In this document: positions 33,393 to 41,388 of the stretch, one piece after another
Layout of the letters: each line of letters starts with the position of its first letter
How positions within the stretch are numbered: the first letter of the stretch is position 1
Assembly (NCBI RefSeq): GCF_029626155.1
Contig: NZ_JARUBL010000001.1
Coordinates: 4,072,501-4,136,500, forward strand
DNA length: 64,000 nucleotides
Direction of reading: 5' to 3'
Source of the DNA: Solwaraspora sp. WMMD1047
GTDB lineage: Bacteria > Actinomycetota > Actinomycetes > Mycobacteriales > Micromonosporaceae
Position numbers and translations under genes: made by a program
The notes under the pieces: model-generated
The model's database searches: none
What the model was told of the DNA's origin: nothing
Seen by the model: only the letters and a program-made list of their open reading frames with translations

Positions 33393-35369
33393 ATGGCGTT
33401 CGACATCCCGGCCGTACCCGGCTTCGCCTTCGGCGGCGACTACAGTGCCGAGCAGTGGCCCGAGCCGGTCTGGGTTGAGGACGTCGGGCTGATGAAGACC
33501 GCCGGGGTCAACCTCGCCACCGTCGGCGTCTTCTCCTGGGCGCTGCTGGAGACCGCCCCCGGACGCTACGAATTCGACTGGCTGGACCGGCTGCTCGACC
33601 TGCTCGCCGGGCACGGCGTCGCGGTCGACCTGGCCACCGCGACCGCCTCCCCACCGCCCTGGTTCAGCCACGCCCACCCCGAGTCGCTGCCCGTCGGACC
33701 CACCGGAACCACCATCTGGTACGGCAGCAGGCAGGCATACTGTCCCAGCTCACCGGCGTACCGCACGGCGGCGGCCCGGCTCGTCGAACAGCTCGCCACC
33801 CGGTACGCCGGGCATCCCGCGCTGGCCATGTGGCACGTCAACAACGAGTACGGCTGCCACATCTCGCGCTGCTGGTGCGACATCTCCGCAGCCGCGTTCC
33901 GCGACTGGCTGCGGAACCGCTACGGCGACCTGGCCGGGCTCAACGCGGCGTGGGGCACCTCGTTCTGGTCCCAGCGCTACACCGACTGGGAGCAGATCAT
34001 CCCGCCCCGGGACACCCCCAGCTACCCCAACCCGACCCAGCAGCTCGACTTCCACCGGTTCTCCTCCGACGAACTGCTGGCCTGCTTCCGGGTCGAACGC
34101 GACCTGCTGCACCGGCTCAGCCCCGGAGTGCCGGTCACCACGAACTTCCTGGGCGGCCTCTGGGACCTCGACTACTGGGCCTGGGCCCGCGAGGTCGACG
34201 TGGTGTCGATGGACCACTACCTGATCGCCGAGCACCCCCAGCCGTACGCGGATCTGGCCTTTGTCGCGGACCTGGCCCGGTCGCTGGCCGGCGGCCGGCC
34301 CTGGGCGCTGATGGAGCACGCCACCAGCGCGGTCAACTGGCAACCGCGCAACCTCGCCAAGCCGCCCGGCCGGCTGCGCCGGGACTCGCTCGCACACGTC
34401 GCCCGGGGCGCCGACTCGGTGCTCTACTTCCAGTGGCGGGCCTCGAAGGCGGGCGCCGAGAAGTGGCACTCCGGGATGGTGCCGCACGCCGGCACCGACA
34501 GCAAGGTGTGGCAGGAGGTGGTGGCGCTCGGCGCCGAACTGGGCGCCCTGGCCGAGGTGGTCGGCAGCGAGGTGGTCGCGGACGTCGCCATCCTGCTCGA
34601 CTGGTCGAGCCTGTGGGCGCAGCGGCAGCCGAGCCAGCCGAGCGTCGACCTGGATCCGCTGGCTGTCATCAAGGGCTGGCACGCGGCGCTCACCGAAGCC
34701 ACCATCACCTGCGACCTGGCCCACCCGGAGTCCGACCTGCGCCGCTACCGGCTGGTGCTGGCGCCCGCGCTGTACCTGGTCAGCGACGCCGGGGCGGCGA
34801 ACCTGACCGGGTTCGTCGCCGGCGGCGGCACCGCGCTGGTCGGCCCGTACAGCGGGGTCGTCGACGACAACGACCACGTCCGGCTCGGCGGCTACCCGGG
34901 AGCCTGGCGGGACCTGCTCGGCGTCCGCGTCCAGGAACACTTTCCGCTGCCGGCGGGCGCCCGGGTGGCGCTCACCGACGGCGGCGCCGGCTCCGTCTGG
35001 ACCGAACTCGCGGTGCCGACCGACGCCGAGGTCCTGACCGGGTACGCCGACGGCCCGCTCGCCGGCTCACCGGCGCTCACCCGCCGGGCGCACGGCGCCG
35101 GGACGGCGTACTACCTGACCACCCTGTTGGCCGGCGCGCACCTGCGCGACCTGCTCACCCGGCTGGCCCGGGACGCCGGTGTCACGCCGGTGCTGCCCGA
35201 CCCGCCCGAGGGCGTGACGGCCGTCCAACGGCGACACCCGGACGGGCGCGGGTACACCTTCATCGCCACCGACGGCCCGACCGCCCCGACCCTCACCGTG
35301 CGACGCGACGGTGACCCGGCCGCCGGCACCGCTCCGGTCGGCGCGGCTCCACCGGTGGCATCCGCCTGA
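33393..35369 (+). CDS. Beta-galactosidase, glycoside hydrolase family 42
   Basis: A 658-residue cytoplasmic GH42 beta-galactosidase. The (beta/alpha)8 domain runs to about 380, with the acid/base E152 in 'WHVNNEYGCH' and the nucleophile E308 in 'WALMEHA'. Cysteines at 117, 155, 160 and 162 fit the structural zinc site of the family. A trimerisation domain ('DVAILLDWSSLWAQ', from about 395) and a small C-terminal beta domain follow. GH42 enzymes hydrolyse galactosides from plant galactans rather than lactose in many soil bacteria. It has no signal peptide. It is divergent from the CUT1 importer, sharing the control region. Confidence 0.95.
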   Translation: MAFDIPAVPGFAFGGDYSAEQWPEPVWVEDVGLMKTAGVNLATVGVFSWALLETAPGRYEFDWLDRLLDLLAGHGVAVDLATATASPPPWFSHAHPESLPVGPTGTTIWYGSRQAYCPSSPAYRTAAARLVEQLATRYAGHPALAMWHVNNEYGCHISRCWCDISAAAFRDWLRNRYGDLAGLNAAWGTSFWSQRYTDWEQIIPPRDTPSYPNPTQQLDFHRFSSDELLACFRVERDLLHRLSPGVPVTTNFLGGLWDLDYWAWAREVDVVSMDHYLIAEHPQPYADLAFVADLARSLAGGRPWALMEHATSAVNWQPRNLAKPPGRLRRDSLAHVARGADSVLYFQWRASKAGAEKWHSGMVPHAGTDSKVWQEVVALGAELGALAEVVGSEVVADVAILLDWSSLWAQRQPSQPSVDLDPLAVIKGWHAALTEATITCDLAHPESDLRRYRLVLAPALYLVSDAGAANLTGFVAGGGTALVGPYSGVVDDNDHVRLGGYPGAWRDLLGVRVQEHFPLPAGARVALTDGGAGSVWTELAVPTDAEVLTGYADGPLAGSPALTRRAHGAGTAYYLTTLLAGAHLRDLLTRLARDAGVTPVLPDPPEGVTAVQRRHPDGRGYTFIATDGPTAPTLTVRRDGDPAAGTAPVGAAPPVASA

Positions 35370-35457
35370 ACCGGGAAACCGCCGGGATCGGGGAGAGTGT
35401 GTGAAGGTGTTGCGCGGGCGCCGGCCGGCGGGCCCGGGCGCCGCTACCGTCGGCGGC

Positions 35458-36570
35458 ATGGAGACCGTGGACGTCCTCGTCGTCGGTGCCGGCCTCGCCG
35501 GGCTACGCACCGCGCGGCTGCTGGCCGGGCGGGGGTACGACGTGCTTGTCGTCGACCGCCGTAGCGCACTCGACGTCGGCATCCGCACCACCGGCATCTT
35601 CGTCCGCCGCACCCTCGACGACTTCGCGCTGCCGGCCGGACATCTCGGTCCGGCGATCCGTCGGGTCGTGCTGTATCCGCCGTCGCTGCGGGAACCGGTC
35701 GAGCTGGTCAGCCCGCGCGACGAGTTCCGGGTCGCCGACATGGCCGGCGTCTACGCCGACGCGTTGGCCGGCGCCAGACTGGCCGGCGCGCGAGTGCGGC
35801 TCGGCGTCTCCTATCCGGTCGAGGGCGTGGCCGCCCGCTTCACCATCGGCGCGGACGGTGTCCGGTCGACGGTGGCGCGCCGACTCGGTCTGGACGTCAA
35901 CCGGCGCGTCATCGTCGGGGTGGAGGAGGTCTACCCGGTGGCCGGCGGCGACCGGCCGCCGACATTCCACTGTGTCCTCGACCCGGTTCTCGCGCCCGGT
36001 TACCTCGCCTGGGTCGTCGATGACGGCCGGCACGCCCACGTCGGGCTGGCCGGGCTGCCAGACCGGCTGGCCGGCCCGCTGCCCCGGCTGCTGCGGGCGT
36101 TCGGGCAGGGCTTCGGCGGGCTGCCGGCCGTGGCCGGCCCGGTCCAGCGCCGCGGCGGGCCGATCCCGGTCGGCGGCGTGCTGCGCCGGCTCGCCTGCCC
36201 GCAGGGGCTGCTGGTCGGCGACGCGGCCGGCGCGGTGTCGCCGCTGACCGCCGGCGGCCTCGACCCGTGCCTGCGGATGTCCGAGCTGGCCGCCGAGGTG
36301 ACCGCCGCCTACCTGCGCACCGGGGACCGGTCGGTGCTGCGGCACTACGACGGCGCGACGCTGCGGGCGCGCTTCCGGGTCCGGCTGCTGATGCGCCGCG
36401 CCCTGTCCGGGGTCCGCGCCCCGACCCTCACCGAGCACGCCTTCGCCCTGCTGCGCACCCGCCCCGGCCGGGCCGCCGCCGCACGGGTGCTGTTCGGCGA
36501 CGGCTCGTTCCCCGATCCACCGCCCGCCGCCCGCTCCCTCGCACCGCGCGGCTGGGCCTGGACCCGCTGA
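35458..36570 (+). CDS. FAD-dependent oxidoreductase (geranylgeranyl reductase/monooxygenase type)
   Basis: A 370-residue flavoprotein of the FAD_binding_3/geranylgeranyl-reductase group. 'DVLVVGAGLAGLRTARLLAGRGYDVLVVDRR' is the N-terminal FAD fold, 'IGADGVRSTVARRLGL' is the DG motif, and 'PQGLLVGDAAGAVSPLTAGGLDPCLRMSELAAEV' is the GD motif closing the FAD site. Such enzymes either hydroxylate small aromatics or reduce prenyl chains; the substrate is not evident. ATG 35458 lies right at the Rossmann strand; the frame is open upstream. It follows the GH42 gene by 88 bases with no obvious functional tie. Confidence 0.83.
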   Translation: METVDVLVVGAGLAGLRTARLLAGRGYDVLVVDRRSALDVGIRTTGIFVRRTLDDFALPAGHLGPAIRRVVLYPPSLREPVELVSPRDEFRVADMAGVYADALAGARLAGARVRLGVSYPVEGVAARFTIGADGVRSTVARRLGLDVNRRVIVGVEEVYPVAGGDRPPTFHCVLDPVLAPGYLAWVVDDGRHAHVGLAGLPDRLAGPLPRLLRAFGQGFGGLPAVAGPVQRRGGPIPVGGVLRRLACPQGLLVGDAAGAVSPLTAGGLDPCLRMSELAAEVTAAYLRTGDRSVLRHYDGATLRARFRVRLLMRRALSGVRAPTLTEHAFALLRTRPGRAAAARVLFGDGSFPDPPPAARSLAPRGWAWTR

Positions 36571-36713
36571 GCAGATCCCCCGACGCCCGCACACCCTGCC
36601 GCCTGCTCCCGACGATCACCCCGGGCCGCGAAGGAAGGACGCGGCACGCTGATCGAGTTGTCTGGCGTACGAAGGCAGCCGCGGTCCGAGGCCGGGCCGA
36701 GGTCGACCGCCTG

Positions 36714-36917
36714 ATGAGTCATTGCCCGAAGCGTGAATCCGGCGAGCGCCCGGTCGTCGGCCTCGTTGGCGAGCCGCAGGGCATGGACGGCGGCTACGGG
36801 TTCGGACGGTACTACGCCGCACTGAGCATGCTCGACGAGGACGACGAACCGTCCCGGCCCGTCCGGCAGGAGTACGTCGACTGGTCCGGCAGCACCGGGC
36901 TGGCGCCACTGTCCTGA
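36714..36917 (+). CDS. Small hypothetical protein, 67 residues
   Basis: A short frame starting MSHCPKRESG, ending 'EYVDWSGSTGLAPLS'. The middle 'GLVGEPQGMDGGYGFGRYYAALSMLDEDDE' is Gly/Tyr-rich and acidic. No family is recognised and no clear ribosome site precedes the ATG. Codon third positions are moderately G/C-rich. It is convergent with the ABC permease gene. It may be real or chance. Confidence 0.3.
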   Translation: MSHCPKRESGERPVVGLVGEPQGMDGGYGFGRYYAALSMLDEDDEPSRPVRQEYVDWSGSTGLAPLS

Positions 36918-36925
36918 CTGACGCG

Positions 36926-37768
36926 TCAGAGGTCGCGGCGTTGGAAGGCGAGGGCCGCGAGTCCGAGGATCAGGGCGACCCAGATCACCGACCAGGCCAG
37001 GTAGGTGGCGGTGAGCGGGGCCATGCTCAGGAACGGGGAGGCCTCGAAGCCGGGGACCCGCGCCAGCCCGGGGTGTTGGAACGCGTGCATGGCGCCGCGC
37101 CACAGGCCGTCGGTCGGCAGCAGCATCCGGGACACGGTGCCGACGCGGGCCACGCCCGCGTTGCCGAAGGCCTCGCCGACCAGGCCGACCACCCCCGCTA
37201 TCCAGGTGGCGCCGAAGAGGCCGACCGCGACGATGCCCGAGGCCATCGGCGAGATCGCGGTGGAGAGCAGCAGGCCCAGGGTGAGCAGCACCGCCGTCTG
37301 CGCCGCGAGCAGGGCCAGCCCCGTCACCGGCTGCGGTGGCCAGTAGTCCACGGTGGTCCGGACGATGAGGAGCTGGCCGAGCCCGGCCACCGCCACGAAC
37401 CCGCTGCCGAAGGCGACCAGGCCGAGCCACTTGCCCAGCAGCACCGCCCACCGCCGGATCGGCCGGGTCATGATCGCCAACGCGGTCCCGGACTCGATCT
37501 CACCGGCCAGGGTCGGGCCGGCGAGGAACGCCGTGCCGAGCGCGGCGATCAGGCTCAGGCCGAACATCACCAGATTGAGCACCGTGGAGGCGGCGAGCCG
37601 GGACTCACCGCTGGTCAGCGAACCGAATTCCGCGTCGAGCCGGTAGAACCCCCAGGCACTCAGGGACAGCAGCACCACCGTCATCACGACGAGCGACCGC
37701 AGCACCCGGCGGCGGGCGGCCTCCCGGATGGTGAGGGCGGCGATGGTCAGCACGGTCCGCCCGGTCAT
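36926..37768 (-). CDS. ABC-2 type transporter permease
   Basis: A 280-residue membrane protein with six helices, resembling NosY/ABC-2 exporter permeases ('LTIREAARRRVLRSLVVMTVVLLSLSAWGF', 'LAGPTLAGEIESGTALAIMTRPIRRWAVLLGKWLG'). Its ATG overlaps the stop of the ATPase gene by four bases, so the pair forms one exporter. It closes a four-gene operon beginning with an ECF sigma factor and its anti-sigma. The exported compound is unknown. Confidence 0.88.
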   Translation of the reverse strand: MTGRTVLTIAALTIREAARRRVLRSLVVMTVVLLSLSAWGFYRLDAEFGSLTSGESRLAASTVLNLVMFGLSLIAALGTAFLAGPTLAGEIESGTALAIMTRPIRRWAVLLGKWLGLVAFGSGFVAVAGLGQLLIVRTTVDYWPPQPVTGLALLAAQTAVLLTLGLLLSTAISPMASGIVAVGLFGATWIAGVVGLVGEAFGNAGVARVGTVSRMLLPTDGLWRGAMHAFQHPGLARVPGFEASPFLSMAPLTATYLAWSVIWVALILGLAALAFQRRDL

Positions 37769-38817
37769 CGGCGGTCACCGCCGGACCGCAGGATGTCGAG
37801 CAGCCGCTCCTCCAGGCTGATCCGTCCCGGTTCGACGGCGTGCACGCGCACGCCGAGGCCGACCAGGTCGGCCACGAGCTCCGGTACGACGCTGTCCGGT
37901 TCCGGCACGGCGGGATCTCCTTCGCTTGTCAGTTCGACGGTGAACGAATCGCCCTCCCGGGTCACCGGGCCGGCGGCGGCCAGCCGGGCCTCCGCCCGGG
38001 TGTCCACTCCGTCGAGCCGCAGCCGCACCTCGCGCCGGCCGAGCAGCTCCGGGAGGGTGCCGGAGGCGGCGACCCGGCCCCGGTCGAGGATGACGACCCG
38101 GTCGCAGACCCGCTCGACCTCGCCGATCAGGTGCGAGTTGAGCAGCACGGCGACGTTGCGGGCCTTGAGCGAGAGCAGCAGATCCCGGACGTCGGCGCGG
38201 CCGAGCGGGTCCAGCGCGCTGGTCGGCTCGTCGAGGACGACAAGTTCCGGGCGAGCCACCAGCGCGACGGCCAACCCGAGGCGCTGCTGCATCCCCTTGG
38301 AGAAGCCGCCCACCCGGTCCTTGGCCCGGTCCGCCAGGCCGACGAGCGCCAGGCACTCGCGCCGCTCCCCCGCCGCCACCGGTACCCGGGCGAGCCGGAC
38401 GTGCAGGTCCAGCACCTCGACGGCGGTGAGCCAGGGCTGGTACCGGAAGAGTTCCGGCAGGTAGCCGACCCTGGTGCGGGCCCGGGGGTCCGCCGCCGGT
38501 CGGCCGAGCAGCAGCGCCTCCCCGGCGTCGGGCCGGACCAGCCCGAGCAGGATCTTGATGACGCTTGTCTTGCCGGCTCCGTTGGGGCCGAGCAGGCCCA
38601 GCACCTCACCGCGGCCCACGGTGAAGGAAACGTCGTCGACCGCGACCTGCCGCCGGTACCGCTTGCGCAGCCCGGAGCACCACACCGCCGGGGCGGCCGG
38701 CAGCTCGTCGAGCAGCCGCCGCGGGTCGGGCCGGGGCTCGTCGCCGACGGCCACGGCACCGCCCGCACGACCGTCGGGGCCAGCGGGGCCGATAGGCCCG
38801 GTGGGGGCGGGGCTCAC
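37765..38817 (-). CDS. ABC exporter ATPase
   Basis: A 350-residue ATPase of the multidrug/NatA-type exporters. Walker A 'GPNGAGKTS' is near 78-86, the signature region is 'SKGMQQRLGLAVALV', Walker B is 'LVVLDEPTSALDPLGRAD' and the H-loop is 'VLLNSHLIGEVE'. The first 45 residues are a Pro/Gly-rich head before the domain proper, and the C-terminal 100 residues form the extra domain common in this group. It overlaps both neighbours by four bases (anti-sigma gene before, permease after), so the operon is translationally coupled. Confidence 0.92.
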   Translation of the reverse strand: MSPAPTGPIGPAGPDGRAGGAVAVGDEPRPDPRRLLDELPAAPAVWCSGLRKRYRRQVAVDDVSFTVGRGEVLGLLGPNGAGKTSVIKILLGLVRPDAGEALLLGRPAADPRARTRVGYLPELFRYQPWLTAVEVLDLHVRLARVPVAAGERRECLALVGLADRAKDRVGGFSKGMQQRLGLAVALVARPELVVLDEPTSALDPLGRADVRDLLLSLKARNVAVLLNSHLIGEVERVCDRVVILDRGRVAASGTLPELLGRREVRLRLDGVDTRAEARLAAAGPVTREGDSFTVELTSEGDPAVPEPDSVVPELVADLVGLGVRVHAVEPGRISLEERLLDILRSGGDRR

Positions 38818-39908
38818 CGCTGCCCCAGCCCACGGGCCACCGACAGCGCCTCGTCGCTGTCCAGTGAGCCGGCCACCGCCGTGACGACACCGTCGGCCAC
38901 CCAGACCACCCCGGCCAGCAGGCCGTCGTGCGAGGTGAGCACGGTGGCCGGCCGGCCGTTGACATCGGTGGTGGAGCTGGTCAGGTACCGGGAGTTCACC
39001 GGCAGCGGCAGCGTCGTGCCGTCACCGGCGAAGCCGCGCAGCTGCGCCGCGACGGCATCGGGCAGACCGGGCAGCGTGAGCAGGTAACCGACGGCCGTCT
39101 GGAACGGGATACCGGCCGAGTAGGCGGTGGGTGCCACCACCCGGGCCACGATCAGGGCCGGCGCGCCGCCCGCTCCCTTCCAGACGGCGGCGGCACCCGG
39201 GCCGGCGGTCAGCCGGAACTGGCTGCCGTCGAGGCCGGCCGGTGGCGGCGGCAGCGGTTCGCCGACCGCCGCGGCGGTCTGCGCGGCCCGCTCGGCCGAG
39301 AAGGTGAAGACCGCGCTCAGCTGCTCGCCGACCTGGTACGCCGGTTCCCCGGAGACGCCCGTGGGGAGCTTCCGTACCGGTGGCAGGGTCAGCCCGGTGG
39401 CCTGCCGCGCGGTGGCGGCGTCGGCGACGCCGCGTACCCGGGGCTCCTTGATCTCGACCGTGCCGTAGGCGGACAGATCCGGCAGCGCGATCAGGTCGGC
39501 CTGGGTGAGGGTGACCGGGGCGATCTGCTCGGTCCGGAAGATCTGCAGCCAGTTCGCCGCGGCGGCGGCACTCGCGCCACCGAGGAGCACCACGACGGCG
39601 AACGCGGCGACCGCCGGCCGGCGCAGCCCAGCGCGCCACCGCAGGGCGGTCGCGCGCCACCGCGGGGCGGCGGGCTGCCGTCGCGGCCCCTCGGCCGCGG
39701 CCGCTTGCGAGAGCCGCGACCACGCCGAGTCCACATCCACGGCGGGCTCCACGTCCAGCGCCGCGCGGGTCAGCATCGCGTCCCGCTGCGCGGTGGCCAG
39801 CCCGGACCGGCACCTCGGGCAGCCGGCGACGTGCTCGCGATCGGTGTCGGCGACGCCGGCCGGCTCGTCCAGCAGCCGGCGCAGCGTGCCGTCATTCGGA
39901 TGACGCAT
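38814..39908 (-). CDS. Membrane-anchored anti-sigma factor (zinc-finger type)
   Basis: A 364-residue protein. The N-terminal domain has the HxxxCxxC motif of zinc-binding anti-sigma factors ('EHVAGCPRC', H26-C30-C33 region). A membrane helix follows at about 95-115 ('VAAFAVVVLLGGASAAAAA'). The extracellular part of 240 residues ('EQIAPVTLTQADLIALPDLSAYG...') has no family that I can name and is the likely sensor. Its start overlaps the end of the sigma-factor gene by 17 bases, the standard arrangement. It should hold the ECF factor inactive until an outside signal is felt. Confidence 0.85.
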   Translation of the reverse strand: MRHPNDGTLRRLLDEPAGVADTDREHVAGCPRCRSGLATAQRDAMLTRAALDVEPAVDVDSAWSRLSQAAAAEGPRRQPAAPRWRATALRWRAGLRRPAVAAFAVVVLLGGASAAAAANWLQIFRTEQIAPVTLTQADLIALPDLSAYGTVEIKEPRVRGVADAATARQATGLTLPPVRKLPTGVSGEPAYQVGEQLSAVFTFSAERAAQTAAAVGEPLPPPPAGLDGSQFRLTAGPGAAAVWKGAGGAPALIVARVVAPTAYSAGIPFQTAVGYLLTLPGLPDAVAAQLRGFAGDGTTLPLPVNSRYLTSSTTDVNGRPATVLTSHDGLLAGVVWVADGVVTAVAGSLDSDEALSVARGLGQR

Positions 39909-40410
39909 CGCGGTTCAACTCCTTGCGTAGGGCGGATTCGGCACGGCGTACGGTGGTGCCGACACCGCTCGGGGAGACGTTGAGGGCGGCCGCGACCTCG
40001 GCGTAGCTGAGGCCGCTGTGCCGCAGGACGAGGGCGACCGCCTGGCGCCGGGGAAGCCGGGCCAGCGCGGCCCGGACCCGGCGGCGCTCGTCGCGGGTCA
40101 CGACGGCGTCGGCGACGTCCGGAGCGACGGCGCCGGCACCGGCGGCCGCCTCCTCCCGCGCGGCGCGGCGGCGGTCCGAGCGCAGGTGGTTCAGCGCGGT
40201 GTGGGCGGCGGCGACCGACAACCAGCCGGTGGCCTCCCCCGCCGGCACGGATGAGCGGCCGAAGGTCAGGAACACCTCCTGCGCCACGTCCTCGGCCGCG
40301 TGCCCGGAGCCGAGCACCCGGGCGGCGACCGCGACGATCCTCGGGTAGGTGCGGCGGAAGACCTCTTCGAGGTCGGCCCGGACGGTCCCTCGCCCCGCAG
40401 GAGTCGACAC
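39892..40410 (-). CDS. ECF-type RNA polymerase sigma factor
   Basis: A 172-residue extracytoplasmic-function sigma factor. Region 2 is 'LEEVFRRTYPRIVAVAARVLGSGHAAEDVAQEVFLTFGR' and region 4 is 'ALARLPRRQAVALVLRHSGLSYAEVAAALNVSPSGVGTTVRRAESALRKEL', with the second helix of the HTH 'SPSGVGTTVRRAE'. GTG 40410 gives the usual length; upstream GTGs (40521, 40533) would add about 40 Pro/Gly-rich residues. It leads an operon with its anti-sigma and an ABC exporter, which suggests the exporter is its main target. A promoter for autoregulation was not identified. Confidence 0.88.
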   Translation of the reverse strand: MSTPAGRGTVRADLEEVFRRTYPRIVAVAARVLGSGHAAEDVAQEVFLTFGRSSVPAGEATGWLSVAAAHTALNHLRSDRRRAAREEAAAGAGAVAPDVADAVVTRDERRRVRAALARLPRRQAVALVLRHSGLSYAEVAAALNVSPSGVGTTVRRAESALRKELNRDASSE

Positions 40411-40648
40411 GGCCCCGTCGTCCTTCCGCTCGGCTCGCCGGACCGCCGGGCGCCGGCCGGGCGGCCAGGCTGCCGGCACGGCGGCGGCCGGTGGGTTCCC
40501 ACCGGGCCCTACGAGCTCCACATCTTGCTTCACATCTAGTAAGCACCACCGGTACCGCGGATGTGACACCAGGGAGCGCAGAGGGCGGCCCGGGCACCCG
40601 CGAGGTCACCCCGCTCGAAGAGCGGCATACCGAGACGTACGTGGCGGG

Positions 40649-41296
40649 TCAGTCCCGGGCGCGGTAGCCGACGGGATGGGTGTACTGGCGGACGTAGTCG
40701 ACCTGCATGGAGGCGGTGGAGCCGCCGCGGGCGCCCTCGTCCGGGAACCAGTCGAGCTGGATGGCCAGATCCATCGGGCCGGTCGGCAGCACCTCGGCCC
40801 GGGTGGTGGTGAAGTACGCCGGGTCGTCGTCGATCCAGGTGTAGAGGTAGGTCTCCTGCCAGACCAGGTGGTAGACGTGCCAGGCGGTCAGGTCGACGGC
40901 CACGCTGCCGCCGACGAACCGGGACCCGTCGCCGTAGTGCACGCTGAACGAGTTGCGGTCCCGCTCCGGGCGCTGCCAGACCTCGACGATGTCGATCTCG
41001 CCGCGCGGATTGTCGACCCCGGAACCGCCGCCGGTGCCCCAGAGCAGCACCACCGGGTGGTAGCAGCCGCAGCCGCGCCGGGTGCGCAGCCGGATGTCCC
41101 ACTGGCCGTGCCGCTGGCTGCGGCCACGCCATTTCAGGCCGCCGGTGGTGCCGTCCGCGGTGCCGGTGATGGTGAGCAGCCCGCCGGCGACGCTGACCTG
41201 GGACGGCCGGCGCAGGCCCCGGCCGGCGTGCCCGGGTCCGCGGTAGACGTCCCAGTCCGCTGGGTTGAGCGAGGTGAACTCCTCGACGGCGTCCAT
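40649..41296 (-). CDS. GH16-type glycoside hydrolase-like protein
   Basis: A 215-residue protein with the concanavalin-like fold of family GH16. 'FTSLNPADWDVYRGPGHAG' opens it, and the catalytic motif is 'RGEIDIVEVW' (ExDxxE), where the two glutamates act as nucleophile and acid/base. 'TYLYTWIDDDPAYFTTTRAEVLPTGPMDLAIQLDWFPDEG' is the usual second half. No signal peptide is seen, which is odd for a family that mostly acts outside the cell; the start at ATG 41296 may be wrong, or the enzyme works inside. GH16 enzymes cut beta-1,3/1,4-glucans or galactans. Confidence 0.8.
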   Translation of the reverse strand: MDAVEEFTSLNPADWDVYRGPGHAGRGLRRPSQVSVAGGLLTITGTADGTTGGLKWRGRSQRHGQWDIRLRTRRGCGCYHPVVLLWGTGGGSGVDNPRGEIDIVEVWQRPERDRNSFSVHYGDGSRFVGGSVAVDLTAWHVYHLVWQETYLYTWIDDDPAYFTTTRAEVLPTGPMDLAIQLDWFPDEGARGGSTASMQVDYVRQYTHPVGYRARD

Positions 41297-41388
41297 GCCG
41301 GGGACGGTACCCGCGACCCGGGGCCCGGCGACGGACAACGCGGGTGGCCCGCCTCGGACCGAGCGGCGCCGGGTCCGGCGCCGACGGA

